From Streptomyces iranensis (lineage in GTDB: Bacteria; Actinomycetota; Actinomycetes; Streptomycetales; Streptomycetaceae): 64,000 nt of DNA. The position numbers and the translations under genes are program-made. Numbering within the stretch: the first letter of the stretch is position 1; each line of letters begins with the position of its first letter. Shown one piece after another: positions 17,620 to 27,359 of the stretch. The stretch covers positions 1 through 64,000 of the forward strand of contig NZ_JAGGLR010000039.1 in NCBI RefSeq assembly GCF_017874715.1, read 5' to 3'. A model generated the notes under the pieces. The model ran no database searches and was not told where the DNA came from. It saw only the letters and a program-made list of their open reading frames with translations.

Positions 17620-18363
17620 ATGCGCATCCTTGTACTGAATCCGAACACCACAGCCGCCATGACCGCCTCCATCCGGGACCTCGCCGAGGCCAGTGCGAGC
17701 CCCGGCACCACCATTGTGGCCACCGAGCCGCTGTGGGGCCCCGAATCGATCGAGGGTCACTTCGACGGGTATCTGAGCGCCGCCGCCGTACTGGACCGGC
17801 TGACGACGTTCGACGAACCCTTCGACGCGCTGGTCATGGCCGGGTTCGGCGAGCCGGGGCGGGAGGGGGCGCAGGAGTTGCTCGACGTTCCGGTCCTCGA
17901 CATCGCCGAGTCCGCCGCCCAGATGGCCATGATGCTCGGCCATTCCTACGGCGTCGTCACCACCCTCGACCGGGCCGTGCCGCAGATCCGGGACCGGCTG
18001 CTCACGGCGGGCCTGCTGGGGCGCTGCGCGGGTGTGCGCGGCACCGGTCTGGGCGTACTGGAGCTGGAGGCGGACCGGGAGCGGACGGTCGAGGTCATCG
18101 TGGCGACCGCGCGGGAGGTGGTGGAGCGGGACGGCGCCGAGGTGATCTGTCTGGGCTGCGGGGGCATGGCCGGGCTGCGGGAGCGGGTCTCGAAGGCGCT
18201 GGGCGGTCTGCCCGTCGTCGACGGGGTCGCCGCCGCCGTGAGGTTCGCCGAGGCGCTCGTCGGACTCGGCCTCTCCACCAGCAAGGCGCGGGCCTTCGCC
18301 CCGCCGCGACCCAAGACCATCGTCGGCCGGCCGATCGGCGAGCGCCGCCCGAACCCGCCGTGA
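17620..18363 (+). CDS. Asp/Glu/hydantoin racemase-superfamily protein, first Cys replaced
   Basis: A 247-residue member of the two-domain Asp/Glu/hydantoin racemase superfamily, starting MRILVLNPNTT as in hydantoin/allantoin racemases. The second catalytic region is intact (ICLGCGGMAGL, C180; C177 nearby). The first, normally ACFGDPG, is AGFGEPG, with Gly75 in place of Cys. That Gly/Cys arrangement is the one known from arylmalonate decarboxylase rather than from two-base racemases. Context (AllR-type promoter, NCS1 permease, allantoinase) suggests action on allantoin or a related ureide or hydantoin. I am sure of the superfamily, not of the reaction. GGGAG lies 4 bp before the ATG. Confidence 0.82.
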   Translation: MRILVLNPNTTAAMTASIRDLAEASASPGTTIVATEPLWGPESIEGHFDGYLSAAAVLDRLTTFDEPFDALVMAGFGEPGREGAQELLDVPVLDIAESAAQMAMMLGHSYGVVTTLDRAVPQIRDRLLTAGLLGRCAGVRGTGLGVLELEADRERTVEVIVATAREVVERDGAEVICLGCGGMAGLRERVSKALGGLPVVDGVAAAVRFAEALVGLGLSTSKARAFAPPRPKTIVGRPIGERRPNPP

Positions 18364-18518
18364 TCCGGTCCGGCGCCGGAGCCGAGGCACGCTGGCGCCG
18401 GTGCCCTGACACCGCGGGAAACGCCGGTGTCATCGATCGGCAACGCCCGCACGTCACCGTCATGCGGAAGAGATGGGCCGCGTGACGGCAGTTCCGCACC
18501 ACCCCTTCGGAGGGCACC

Positions 18519-20006
18519 ATGGCAGCACCCCAATCGCCCGACCCCCGCCTCTACAACGAGGACCTCGCGCCCGCGAAGGAGCGCAACTGGGGGACGTACA
18601 GCATCTTCGCCCTGTGGATGTCGGACACCCACGCGATCAGCAACTACGCCTTCGCGGCGAGCCTGTTCGTCCTCGGGCTGCCCACGTGGGAGGTGTTCCT
18701 GTCCCTGCTCGCCGGCATCACCATCGTCCACTGGCTCATGAACCGCATGGGTCACGCGGGCCACCGCACCGGAGTGCCCTTCCCGGTCCTGGCACGGGCC
18801 AGCTGGGGGGTGTACGGGGCCAATATCCCGGCGCTGATCCGGGCGGTGATGGCGGTCGCCTGGTACGGCATCCAGACCTGGCTGGCCTCCGAGGCGCTCA
18901 TCCTGCTCGGCGTCCAGCTCGAGCCGGGGCTCGCGGCGTACGACCACAACTCCATCCTGGGCCTGTCCACCCTGGGCTGGATCGCGTTCCTGGTGATGTG
19001 GCTGCTCCAGGCGGTGCTGCTGACCCGGGGCATGGAGTTCATCCGCAAGGTGCAGGACTTCGCCACCGGCCCGGTGGTCTGGCTGGTCATGCTCGTGCTC
19101 GCCGTATGGCTGGTGGTCAAGGCGGGCGGCGACATCTCGCTCACCCGCAGCCTGACCGGGCTGAGCGGTGGCGAACAGCTGCACCAGAGCGTGATCGCGG
19201 TCAGTCTGACCGTGGCCACCTTCCTCACCCTGGTGCTCAACTACGCCGACTTCGCCCGCTTCACCCCGGATCACCGTTCGTACCGGCGCGGCAATCTGCT
19301 GGGGCTGCCGGTGAACTTCACCGCCTTCGCCGTCGTCTCCGTGCTGATGACGGCGGGCACGATCTCGGTCTTCGGCACCGCGGTCGCCGATCCGGTCCAT
19401 GTCATCGCGCGGATCGACAACCCGGTGGTCACGGTGGTCGGCGCGCTGTCCTTCATGATCGCCACGATCGGGATCAACGTCGTGGCGAACTTCGTCTCAC
19501 CGGCGTACGACTTCGCCAACCTCGCCCCCAAGCACTTGGACTTCCGGCGCGGCGGCATGGTCACGGCGGTGCTCGCGATCGTCGTGATGCCGTGGAAGCT
19601 GTACTCCAGCCCGGTCGTCATCCAGTACTTCCTGGGCGGCCTCGGCGCCTTCCTCGGCCCGCTCGTCGCGATCCTGCTGGTCGACTACTACCTGGTGCGG
19701 CGCGGCCGGATCGATGTCGACGCCCTGTTCCGCGCGGACGAGGCGGGGGCGTACTACTACCGCCGGGGCTTCAACCCCGAGGCCGTCATCGCCTTCGTGC
19801 CCGCGGCCGCCGTCTCCGCGGTGCTCGCGCTGGTCAAGTTCTTCGCGGACGTCGCCCCGTTCTCCTGGTGCTTCGGACTGGCCATCGCCGGGGGTATCTA
19901 CGGTCTGAGATCCGCGAAGGCCAGGGTCGGCGGCGCCATGGCCCAGACGCTGATCACATCGCAGGTCACGACGGGTGGGGTCTTGACCCGCCCGGTGGCG
20001 GAGTAA
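18519..20006 (+). CDS. NCS1-family nucleobase/allantoin/hydantoin permease
   Basis: A 495-residue integral membrane symporter with about 12 hydrophobic segments. The start LYNEDLAPAKERNWGTYSIFALWMSDTHAISNY and the WYGIQTW and MNRMGHAGHRTGVPFPVLARASWG motifs are typical of NCS1 transporters of the PucI/Mhp1 group. It would import allantoin, hydantoins or nucleobases with a cation. Its ATG has GGAGGG at 4 bp spacing. It follows the racemase-family gene by 155 bp, a gap that contains a small hairpin (18408-18431), and precedes allantoinase by 53 bp, so it is probably part of the AllR-controlled group. The specific substrate is inferred from context. Confidence 0.92.
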   Translation: MAAPQSPDPRLYNEDLAPAKERNWGTYSIFALWMSDTHAISNYAFAASLFVLGLPTWEVFLSLLAGITIVHWLMNRMGHAGHRTGVPFPVLARASWGVYGANIPALIRAVMAVAWYGIQTWLASEALILLGVQLEPGLAAYDHNSILGLSTLGWIAFLVMWLLQAVLLTRGMEFIRKVQDFATGPVVWLVMLVLAVWLVVKAGGDISLTRSLTGLSGGEQLHQSVIAVSLTVATFLTLVLNYADFARFTPDHRSYRRGNLLGLPVNFTAFAVVSVLMTAGTISVFGTAVADPVHVIARIDNPVVTVVGALSFMIATIGINVVANFVSPAYDFANLAPKHLDFRRGGMVTAVLAIVVMPWKLYSSPVVIQYFLGGLGAFLGPLVAILLVDYYLVRRGRIDVDALFRADEAGAYYYRRGFNPEAVIAFVPAAAVSAVLALVKFFADVAPFSWCFGLAIAGGIYGLRSAKARVGGAMAQTLITSQVTTGGVLTRPVAE

Positions 20007-20022
20007 AGACTTGCCCTGCTCA

Positions 20023-20049
20023 ACGGAAGGTTAATTCCGTATAACGAAA
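20023..20049 (+). promoter_or_regulatory. Candidate AllR box upstream of allB
   Basis: TTCCGTATAACGAAA (20035-20049) fits the 15-bp pattern seen at the racemase gene and aceB. It overlaps a second dyad, ACGGAAGGTTAATTCCGT (20023-20040, perfect 6-bp arms). The boxes lie 11-37 bp before the GTG start. Confidence 0.6.
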
Positions 20050-20059
20050 GGCTGGTGAC

Positions 20060-21471
<1,412 letters not shown>

Positions 21472-21493
<22 letters not shown>

Positions 21494-21598
21494 CCGCGCG
21501 GACGGAAGGCAGCCCCGCACATGACCACGCCGACGGAAAGGCAGCCCCGCACATGACCACGCCGATGGAACGGCAGGCCCGCCCATGACCGCGCCGAT
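21472..21598. repeat. Four-fold tandem repeat of the allB-alc junction
   Basis: Four units of 32, 31, 32 and 32 bp begin at 21472, 21504, 21535 and 21567. Each contains a 'ggaaaggcagccccgcac' segment and then ATGACC. Unit 1 includes the true allB stop and unit 4 the true alc start. Each unit therefore carries an allB-like end (ERQPRT-stop in the right frame) and an alc-like ATG, in different frames. Confidence 0.9.
21490..21588 (+). other. 32-codon mini-ORF bridging allB and alc
   Basis: An ATG at 21490 overlaps the allB stop (ATGA), and this frame runs 32 codons to a TGA that overlaps the alc ATG at 21585. It is created by the tandem repeat. It could pass ribosomes from allB to alc by stop-start coupling, or be meaningless. 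Confidence 0.25.
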
Positions 21599-22730
21599 CC
21601 CCCGCTTCACCGGCGACGCCGCCCCGTACGGCGGTGGCGACCCGTACGCCGACTACCGGACCGCCGACCTCCCCTTCACCCACCTCGTGGACCTGGCCGA
21701 CCGGCGGCTCGGCGGAAGCGTGATCGCGGCCAACGACGAGTTCTTCGCCGAGCGCGAGAATCTGCTGAGGCCCGAAGCGCCACGCTTCGACCCCGAGTCC
21801 TTCGGCCACAAGGGCAAGGTCATGGACGGCTGGGAGACCCGGCGGCGGCGCGGGGCCTCGGCCGACACCCCGCATCCGGCCGAGGACGACCACGACTGGG
21901 CCCTGATCCGCCTCGGCGCGCCCGGGGCCATCCACGGCATCGTCGTCGACACCGCCCACTTCCGCGGCAACTACCCGCGGGCGGTGAGCGTCGAGGCGAC
22001 GGCGGTGCACGGCACCCCGTCCCCGGAGGAGCTCCTCGCCGACGACGTCGTATGGACCGAGCTCGTGCCCCGTACGCGGATCGGCGGCCACGCGGCCAAC
22101 GGCTTCCCCGTCTCCGTCCGCCGCCGCTTCACCCACCTCCGCCTCAAGCAGCACCCCGACGGCGGCATCGCCCGCCTCCGCGTCCACGGCGAGGTCGCCC
22201 CCGACCCGGTGTGGCTCACCGCCCTCGGCACCTTCGACCTGGTGGCGCTGGAGCACGGCGGGGCGGCCGAGGACGCCTCCGACCGCTTCTACTCCCCGCC
22301 CGCCAACTCCATCGGGCCGGGCCGCTCCACCCGGATGGACGAGGGCTGGGAGACCCGCCGCCGCCGCGACACGGGCCACGACTGGGTCCGCTACCGCCTC
22401 GCCGCCCAGGGGACCATCCGCGCCGTGGAGATCGACACCGGCTGCTACAAGGGCAACGCACCGGGCTGGGCGGCGCTGTACGGCCTCGACGCGACAACCG
22501 GCGCGGACCCGGCCGACCACACCGCCCCGGCCTGGACCGAACTCCTGTCCCGCACCCGCCTCCAGCCCGATACGGTCCACCGCTTCCTCCTGGACGCCGC
22601 CCCGCCGGTGACCCACGTCCGGATCGACATCCATCCGGACGGCGGCGTGGCCCGGCTACGGCTGCACGGCTCGCTGACCGAGCACGGCGCGATCCACCTC
22701 GCCGCGCGCCACACGGAGCTGACCGACTAG
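21585..22730 (+). CDS. alc: Allantoicase
   Basis: A 381-residue allantoicase that splits allantoate into urea and ureidoglycolate. Two homologous jelly-roll repeats are seen: one at about 55-190 (FGHKGKVMDGWETRRRRG, GIVVDTAHFRGNYP) and one at about 225-370 (RMDEGWETRRRRDTGHDWVRYRL, AVEIDTGCYKGNAP). Length is somewhat above the usual 330-350 because of an N-terminal segment common in actinobacteria. I use the last repeated ATG at 21585 since residues from TAPIPRFTGDAAPYGGGDPYA onward are conserved. Ureidoglycolate lyase is not in the window. Confidence 0.95.
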   Translation: MTAPIPRFTGDAAPYGGGDPYADYRTADLPFTHLVDLADRRLGGSVIAANDEFFAERENLLRPEAPRFDPESFGHKGKVMDGWETRRRRGASADTPHPAEDDHDWALIRLGAPGAIHGIVVDTAHFRGNYPRAVSVEATAVHGTPSPEELLADDVVWTELVPRTRIGGHAANGFPVSVRRRFTHLRLKQHPDGGIARLRVHGEVAPDPVWLTALGTFDLVALEHGGAAEDASDRFYSPPANSIGPGRSTRMDEGWETRRRRDTGHDWVRYRLAAQGTIRAVEIDTGCYKGNAPGWAALYGLDATTGADPADHTAPAWTELLSRTRLQPDTVHRFLLDAAPPVTHVRIDIHPDGGVARLRLHGSLTEHGAIHLAARHTELTD

Positions 22731-23354
22731 CTCCACGACTGGCTCCCTCCCGGACGGGCCTCCCGCACCCGCTCCACATAGCCCACCAACTCGGCCATCC
22801 GCTCGCCGGGCCAGGGCAGCCGGTCGCCGAGCTCGTCGCGGTGGTCCCGCCACATGCGCCGGGCCGCCGCCCTGCTCTCCGCCCGTGCCCGCTCACCGCC
22901 GCCGTGGAAGGACTCGCCCACCGCGTCCCAGCGCCCCACAAGCTCCCGTACGTCCGCGTCATCCACCGGAGTCCCGGCCTCCAGATGCCCCAGCAGCGCC
23001 TCCACGAGCCCGGCCCACTCGCGCTTGGCCGCCTCGATCGCGCCGGGCCCCAGCTCGGTCCTGCGCCGGGCGAGCTCATCGCGTTGTTCCTGGGTGAAAT
23101 AGCCGTCCAGCATCGACATCATCGAGCGCGTCGCCGATCTCCGCCAGGGACAGCCCCAGCCCGCACAACGCCCGCACCCGGTACAGCCGCCGCAGATCCT
23201 CCGCCGTATACCGACGGTGCCCGGCCCCGGTCCGCCCACTGGCCCGCACCAGCCCCACCTCGTCGTAGTGCCGCAGCGCCCGCACGGTCACCCCGCTCGC
23301 CCGCGCCAGCTCACCGATGCTCCACCGACGTCCGGTGGCGTCCTTCCCGATCAC
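22727..23354 (-). pseudogene. Broken MerR/TipAS-type regulator
   Basis: The 5' part (23354-23076) encodes a good MerR HTH (WSIGELARASGVTVRALRHYDEVGLVRAS) up to LSLAEIGDALDD, then runs out at PGTTR-stop. The 3' part, one base out of phase and read from about 23116 to 22727, encodes a TipAS-like domain (MLDGYFTQEQRDELARRR, TPVDDADVRELVGRWDAVGESFHGG). In intact relatives these are joined by about 60 residues of coiled coil. Here that linker is missing and the frames disagree, so an out-of-frame deletion of the linker is the simplest explanation. A translated HTH-only protein is possible. It converges on alc. Confidence 0.75.
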
Positions 23355-23460
23355 GTCGCCCGCGCTAGAACCGGCCGTTACGAGAGGTTCAAGCCCTCAG
23401 GCTCGCCGCCCACAGGTACTCGCCGCCCACAGGTACTCGCTGCCCACAGGTACTCGCCGC

Positions 23461-26400
23461 CTACAGGTACCGGACGCGGATGCCGGGACCGAGCCCGCGC
23501 GCGCCGGTGACGACCTGCCCCGTCCCCACCTCGACGGTGAGGCGGGGACCGGCCGGGCGACCCGCCAGCGAGGACAGATCCAGCGGACCGGGCACCGGGC
23601 CTTCGCACATGCCGAAGAACACCGTGCTGAGCGAGGGGAGCGCATTGAGGGGGCTGAGGTCGGCGGGGAGGTCACAGAGGTAGAAGCCGAGGTTCTTCGT
23701 CCGGAGACCGGCGGCGGGGAACGACCGGAGCTGCTCGGTCAGATCGAATCCGGCCAGACGCAGCCGCCCGACGCCGAGGAGCGGGGCGGAATCCAGGAGA
23801 CCGCGCAATTCCCCCGAGCCGTCGAGCGACAGATAGTCGAGTGGCCCGAGCCGGTCGAGGAACCCCAGATCGGGATCGGCCGGGAGCTCTCCGAGCGACA
23901 GTCTGGTCAGCGACCGCGGCAGGGGAAGCTGGTCCAGCGGAGGCAGGGGCCACCAGTAGTTGAGCTGCAGATGCCGCAGGCGGGTGAACCCCTCCAGCAC
24001 CTTGGCGCCTCTCAACGGCCCCCTTCCGTTGACCGAGAGGTCCGTCAGCTCCGGGCGGTCGGCCAGCGGGCCGAGGTCGTTCCCGTCCATCAGCCGATTG
24101 ATCGTCAGATGGGAAAGCGGGGGCAGCTCCTTGAGAGCGGCGAGCCCCGAGGTGAAGGGGTAGTTGATCCCCACCTTCCGGGCCGACCGCAGCCGCGTCG
24201 CCGCGCTCCACTGGCTGGGATGGGAGAGGCCGAGGTGGACGTCCTCCAGCGGCAGCCGGGCCAGCACCCGCCGGGCGTACTCATCGGGGTCGAAGTACTT
24301 CCACATATTGGCGAGCTCCTGCCGCACATCGCCGCGCTCGTCCTCCGCGTACCCGGCCAGCAGACCCAGCGCCCCCTCGCCGCCGATGAGGGCCGCGGTG
24401 CGCACCGCGGCCCGCGCGGCGGTCTCCGTGAGGTCGCCCAGCGAGCGCGGCAGCCTGCCGAGCACCGGCTCGCCCACGGCCGCCAGGGAGGTCGCGTCGC
24501 TTCCGCGCCGGGGCGGCACCAGCACGCCCAGGTTGTGGTCCAGCCGCCCGGCGAGCCCGGCGGGGACCGACTCCATGGTCTCCAGGCACGACGCCGCCAA
24601 CAGCCGCAGCGCACGCGCATGGCGGCCCTCGGCCTCCGCGCGGTCGAGGATGCCGGTGACCAGTTCCTCCCGCTGGCCGCGGTTGGCATGGCCCGCGGCC
24701 ATGATGATGGTCTCCCGCCAGGTGTCCAGATGGGCCCGCTCGATCAGATTGCCGATACGGTCCTCGGCCGCCGCCTCCTCGGCCGCCAGATACTCCTGGA
24801 AGCTGCGGTGCAGGAAGTCGACGCGGTCGTCGGCGGGGGCGCGCAGCACTCCGGAACGGGTCACCAGATGGTCCAGGACCGGTCCGCCCTCCACCTCCAG
24901 ATGGCGCATCGACCGCAGCTTGGCGGTGACATGGTCGAGCGCCTTCTCCCGGGCGATCTCGCTGCGGTTGTTGTCCGACAGCCGCCACGCCAGATCGCGC
25001 AGCAGGCACAGCTTGTCGGTGAGGCCCAGCGTCACGTCCATGGCGCTGGGCACCCCGCGCTCCGCGTCGCGGCGCTGCACCAGCAGCTCCAGCGCGATGC
25101 GGTACAGCTCCATGCGGTTGCGCGGCAGCCGGCTGCGCCGCCCCAGGTGCAGCGCGCACAGCAGGGCGGCCAGAAGCGGGTTGGCGGCGAGCGCGCGCAG
25201 ATGGGGCCGGTCCTGGAGGCTGGTCACGAGCGCCCGCTCGTAGTGCGGCAGTTCCTCGGGCGCGCAGGGTGCCTCGCCGGAGTGCAGCTGTACGGCCTGA
25301 TGCCACTGCCGTACGAAGGCACGCAGGTCGGCGGGGGTCATCCGGTCCAGGCCCACCGGGGCGAAGCCCTCCGACCGGAGCCAGTCGCCGTGCGCGGCCG
25401 TCGGCCGGGTCGTCACCACCGAGCGCGTGTCCGGGTAGGCGCTGAGCAGAAGCCGTAACCAGTCGCGGACCTTGCGCCTCTCACCCGCGACGAGTTCGTC
25501 CAGCCCGTCCACCAGGAGCAGCACCCGGCCCGCCTGGAACTGGCGGTCCGCCCAGGCGGCGGGCATATGGCCGGTCAGCGGCCCGGCGGTGACGTCCAGC
25601 AGCTGCTCCAGGCGCGGCAGCTCGCGGTTCGCGTAGTGACGGAGCTTGACGAGGACGGGGACCAGGCCGTTCCAGTCGGCCAGATCCCCGCCGAACGTGC
25701 CCCGCGCGGCGGTGACGGCCAGCCAGTTGAGCAGCGTCGTCTTGCCGGAGCCCGCCTCCCCGCGCAGCAGGACGCGCGGCGACTGCCGCAGCGCCGCCTC
25801 GACCCGTACGCTCGCCGACGACTCCTGCTCGGCCCGGTCCCAGTCGCCGATGCCCGTCCGTATCCGGTCGGCCGACCCGCCGGCCGTCCGCCGCGCCGCC
25901 CGGCCGTCCCCGTCCGTGCTGACCCGCAGACTGATGTACGCGACGGACAACTTGGTGCGCGGGGCCTGACCGGCCGTGAAGCTGAACAGCTCCACCTCGT
26001 CCAGGGTGCGGCTGAGGAACTCCAGGTACTCCCTGCGGAAGGCGGCGTCCTGATCCGCCCCCTGCGGCGCGTACAGCGATCTGACCGGGAGCCGCTCCAG
26101 CACCCGGCTCAGCTCGGGGCCGAGCTCGCCGACCCGCCCCAGCAGTTCGGCGATCCCGCGCTCGGTGAAGACCGGGAGCCGCTGCAGGATCCGCACATAG
26201 CAGTCGCAGCACTCGGCCAGCACCAGCTCGTAGAAGTGCGTGGCCGCCTCGCCCAGCCCGGCGGGCGGGGGAGCGGAGGCCCGCACCCGGCGGGCCAGCT
26301 CGGCGGGGTTGGCGTCGGACCCGAGGATCGCCTCGTCGGACAGGTCCGCGCGGCCGAAGGCCGCCGTCACGGCGTCGAGCGCCGCCTGCCGCCCGCCCTC

Positions 26401-26640
26401 CTCCAGACCGCGGAACTCATGCCCGCACATCGGCTCCAGCCGCGCCGCCACCGCGTCCGCGATCTGCTCGAACTGCCGCTCCACACCCCGCTGCGCCCGC
26501 AGCCCCGGCACCCGCCGCCGGACCAGGGCGGACATCTCCATCCGGCTCTCCTGCTCGCGCCGGCGCGGTTCGAGCCATAACCGCACGACGCGGGTCGCGA
26601 CCGTCCGCCCGAGATTGATGGCAGCTGCCTCAGCGCTCAC
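23461..26640 (-). CDS. NACHT-type STAND NTPase with C-terminal leucine-rich repeats
   Basis: A 1059-residue protein from the GTG at 26640; sequence upstream of that in the frame is not protein-like. Residues 1 to about 280 are an all-helical N-terminal domain like those of bacterial NACHT proteins (NNH type). The NTPase follows: Walker A GEAGSGKTT near 294, Walker B VLLLVDGLDEL near 371-381, a sensor-like VVTTRP, and a helical region ending in HRSFQEYLAAEE near 610. Residues about 835-1059 contain irregular leucine-rich repeats (LTDLSVNG, LRHLQLNY, LTRLSLGE, LDYLSLDG). This is the plan of NLR-like STAND sensors, several of which protect bacteria from phage. No separate effector gene is adjacent; the N-terminal domain may be the effector. 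Function is inferred. Confidence 0.88.
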   Translation of the reverse strand: MSAEAAAINLGRTVATRVVRLWLEPRRREQESRMEMSALVRRRVPGLRAQRGVERQFEQIADAVAARLEPMCGHEFRGLEEGGRQAALDAVTAAFGRADLSDEAILGSDANPAELARRVRASAPPPAGLGEAATHFYELVLAECCDCYVRILQRLPVFTERGIAELLGRVGELGPELSRVLERLPVRSLYAPQGADQDAAFRREYLEFLSRTLDEVELFSFTAGQAPRTKLSVAYISLRVSTDGDGRAARRTAGGSADRIRTGIGDWDRAEQESSASVRVEAALRQSPRVLLRGEAGSGKTTLLNWLAVTAARGTFGGDLADWNGLVPVLVKLRHYANRELPRLEQLLDVTAGPLTGHMPAAWADRQFQAGRVLLLVDGLDELVAGERRKVRDWLRLLLSAYPDTRSVVTTRPTAAHGDWLRSEGFAPVGLDRMTPADLRAFVRQWHQAVQLHSGEAPCAPEELPHYERALVTSLQDRPHLRALAANPLLAALLCALHLGRRSRLPRNRMELYRIALELLVQRRDAERGVPSAMDVTLGLTDKLCLLRDLAWRLSDNNRSEIAREKALDHVTAKLRSMRHLEVEGGPVLDHLVTRSGVLRAPADDRVDFLHRSFQEYLAAEEAAAEDRIGNLIERAHLDTWRETIIMAAGHANRGQREELVTGILDRAEAEGRHARALRLLAASCLETMESVPAGLAGRLDHNLGVLVPPRRGSDATSLAAVGEPVLGRLPRSLGDLTETAARAAVRTAALIGGEGALGLLAGYAEDERGDVRQELANMWKYFDPDEYARRVLARLPLEDVHLGLSHPSQWSAATRLRSARKVGINYPFTSGLAALKELPPLSHLTINRLMDGNDLGPLADRPELTDLSVNGRGPLRGAKVLEGFTRLRHLQLNYWWPLPPLDQLPLPRSLTRLSLGELPADPDLGFLDRLGPLDYLSLDGSGELRGLLDSAPLLGVGRLRLAGFDLTEQLRSFPAAGLRTKNLGFYLCDLPADLSPLNALPSLSTVFFGMCEGPVPGPLDLSSLAGRPAGPRLTVEVGTGQVVTGARGLGPGIRVRYL

Positions 26641-26909
26641 TCCGCAGGCCCCTTTCTGGGCGCACCACTCCGGCACCGATCCGGTCCCGGCCGACCATCG
26701 CCGCCTGCTGGCCCGGCGGGTTCCGGTTCCCAGCCGGCTTGGGCTCTCCGCAGCGAAAATGGCGGACTTCGAGCCCCCTGAGCAGGGTAGCGATGAGGGC
26801 CGCTCGGCGGATGAACCGCGAAGTTCTTGACCGCCGAGCCGGATCGCTTCTGGGCCGAGCCGGACCAAGTGCGGGCCGGGGTGCCGCTGCTGGAACGTAC
26901 CGAGCTGTC

Positions 26910-27098
26910 TTGACCGTGCGCCGCTCGCCCTCAGACTTCGCGGGCGGCTACAGGCTGGACACGTACGCAACGATCCTGCCGTGGGCACGACTCGCCATGT
27001 TCGCCCTGCCCTCCCTGGTCATCGGTGTCCTGGCAGCCATCTGGTCGGCCCGGCGCGCGTCCCGCTTCGGCGTGCTGCAAGCGATCAATGCGCAGTAA
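26910..27098 (+). pseudogene. Remnant of an FtsX-like ABC transporter permease
   Basis: The final 40-50 codons read TYATILPWARLAMFALPSL and VIGVLAAIWSARRASRFGVLQAI, the standard C-terminus of a MacB/FtsX-type permease (last membrane helix plus the PARRAxxxxVLxAI tail). The rest of the gene, expected to be several hundred residues upstream, is absent; sequence from 26641 to 26909 shows no further similarity. It is a 3' fragment left by a deletion, next to the NACHT gene. Confidence 0.7.
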
Positions 27099-27134
27099 CA
27101 TCGCACAACATCCAACGAGGAAGGGCGAACTCAC

Positions 27135-27359
27135 GTGGTGGACATGAAAGCGGCCGCGCGCAAGGTCTTTGACGCATACGACCTCGATGCCGACGGGCAG
27201 ATAACCGCCAAGGAATACCAGCAGGTCGTCGCCGAGCTGCGCGGCGAGCACCTCACCGACGAACAGGCGCAGCAATTCATCGATGTACTCGACATGGACG
27301 GCGATGGCACGATGTCGTTCGAGGAGTTCTGGGCCCCGATGCAGGGCGTCGCGGACTGA
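27135..27359 (+). CDS. Two-EF-hand calcium-binding protein
   Basis: A 74-residue acidic protein with two canonical EF-hand loops: DLDADGQITAKE (about 16-27) and DMDGDGTMSFEE (about 53-64), both with all oxygen ligands and a terminal Glu. It resembles the small cytoplasmic calmodulin-like CabB/CabC-type proteins of Streptomyces that buffer calcium. GTG codons at 27135 and 27138 and an ATG at 27144 are all possible starts; AGGAAGGG at 27118-27125 best suits the first two. No target protein is evident nearby. Confidence 0.9.
   Translation: MVDMKAAARKVFDAYDLDADGQITAKEYQQVVAELRGEHLTDEQAQQFIDVLDMDGDGTMSFEEFWAPMQGVAD

Noticed and set aside
26641..26988. N-terminal extension of the NACHT protein by 116 residues
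   Set aside because: The extension is Arg/Ser/Gly-rich without similarity to NACHT N-termini, whereas residues from the GTG at 26640 fit the family.
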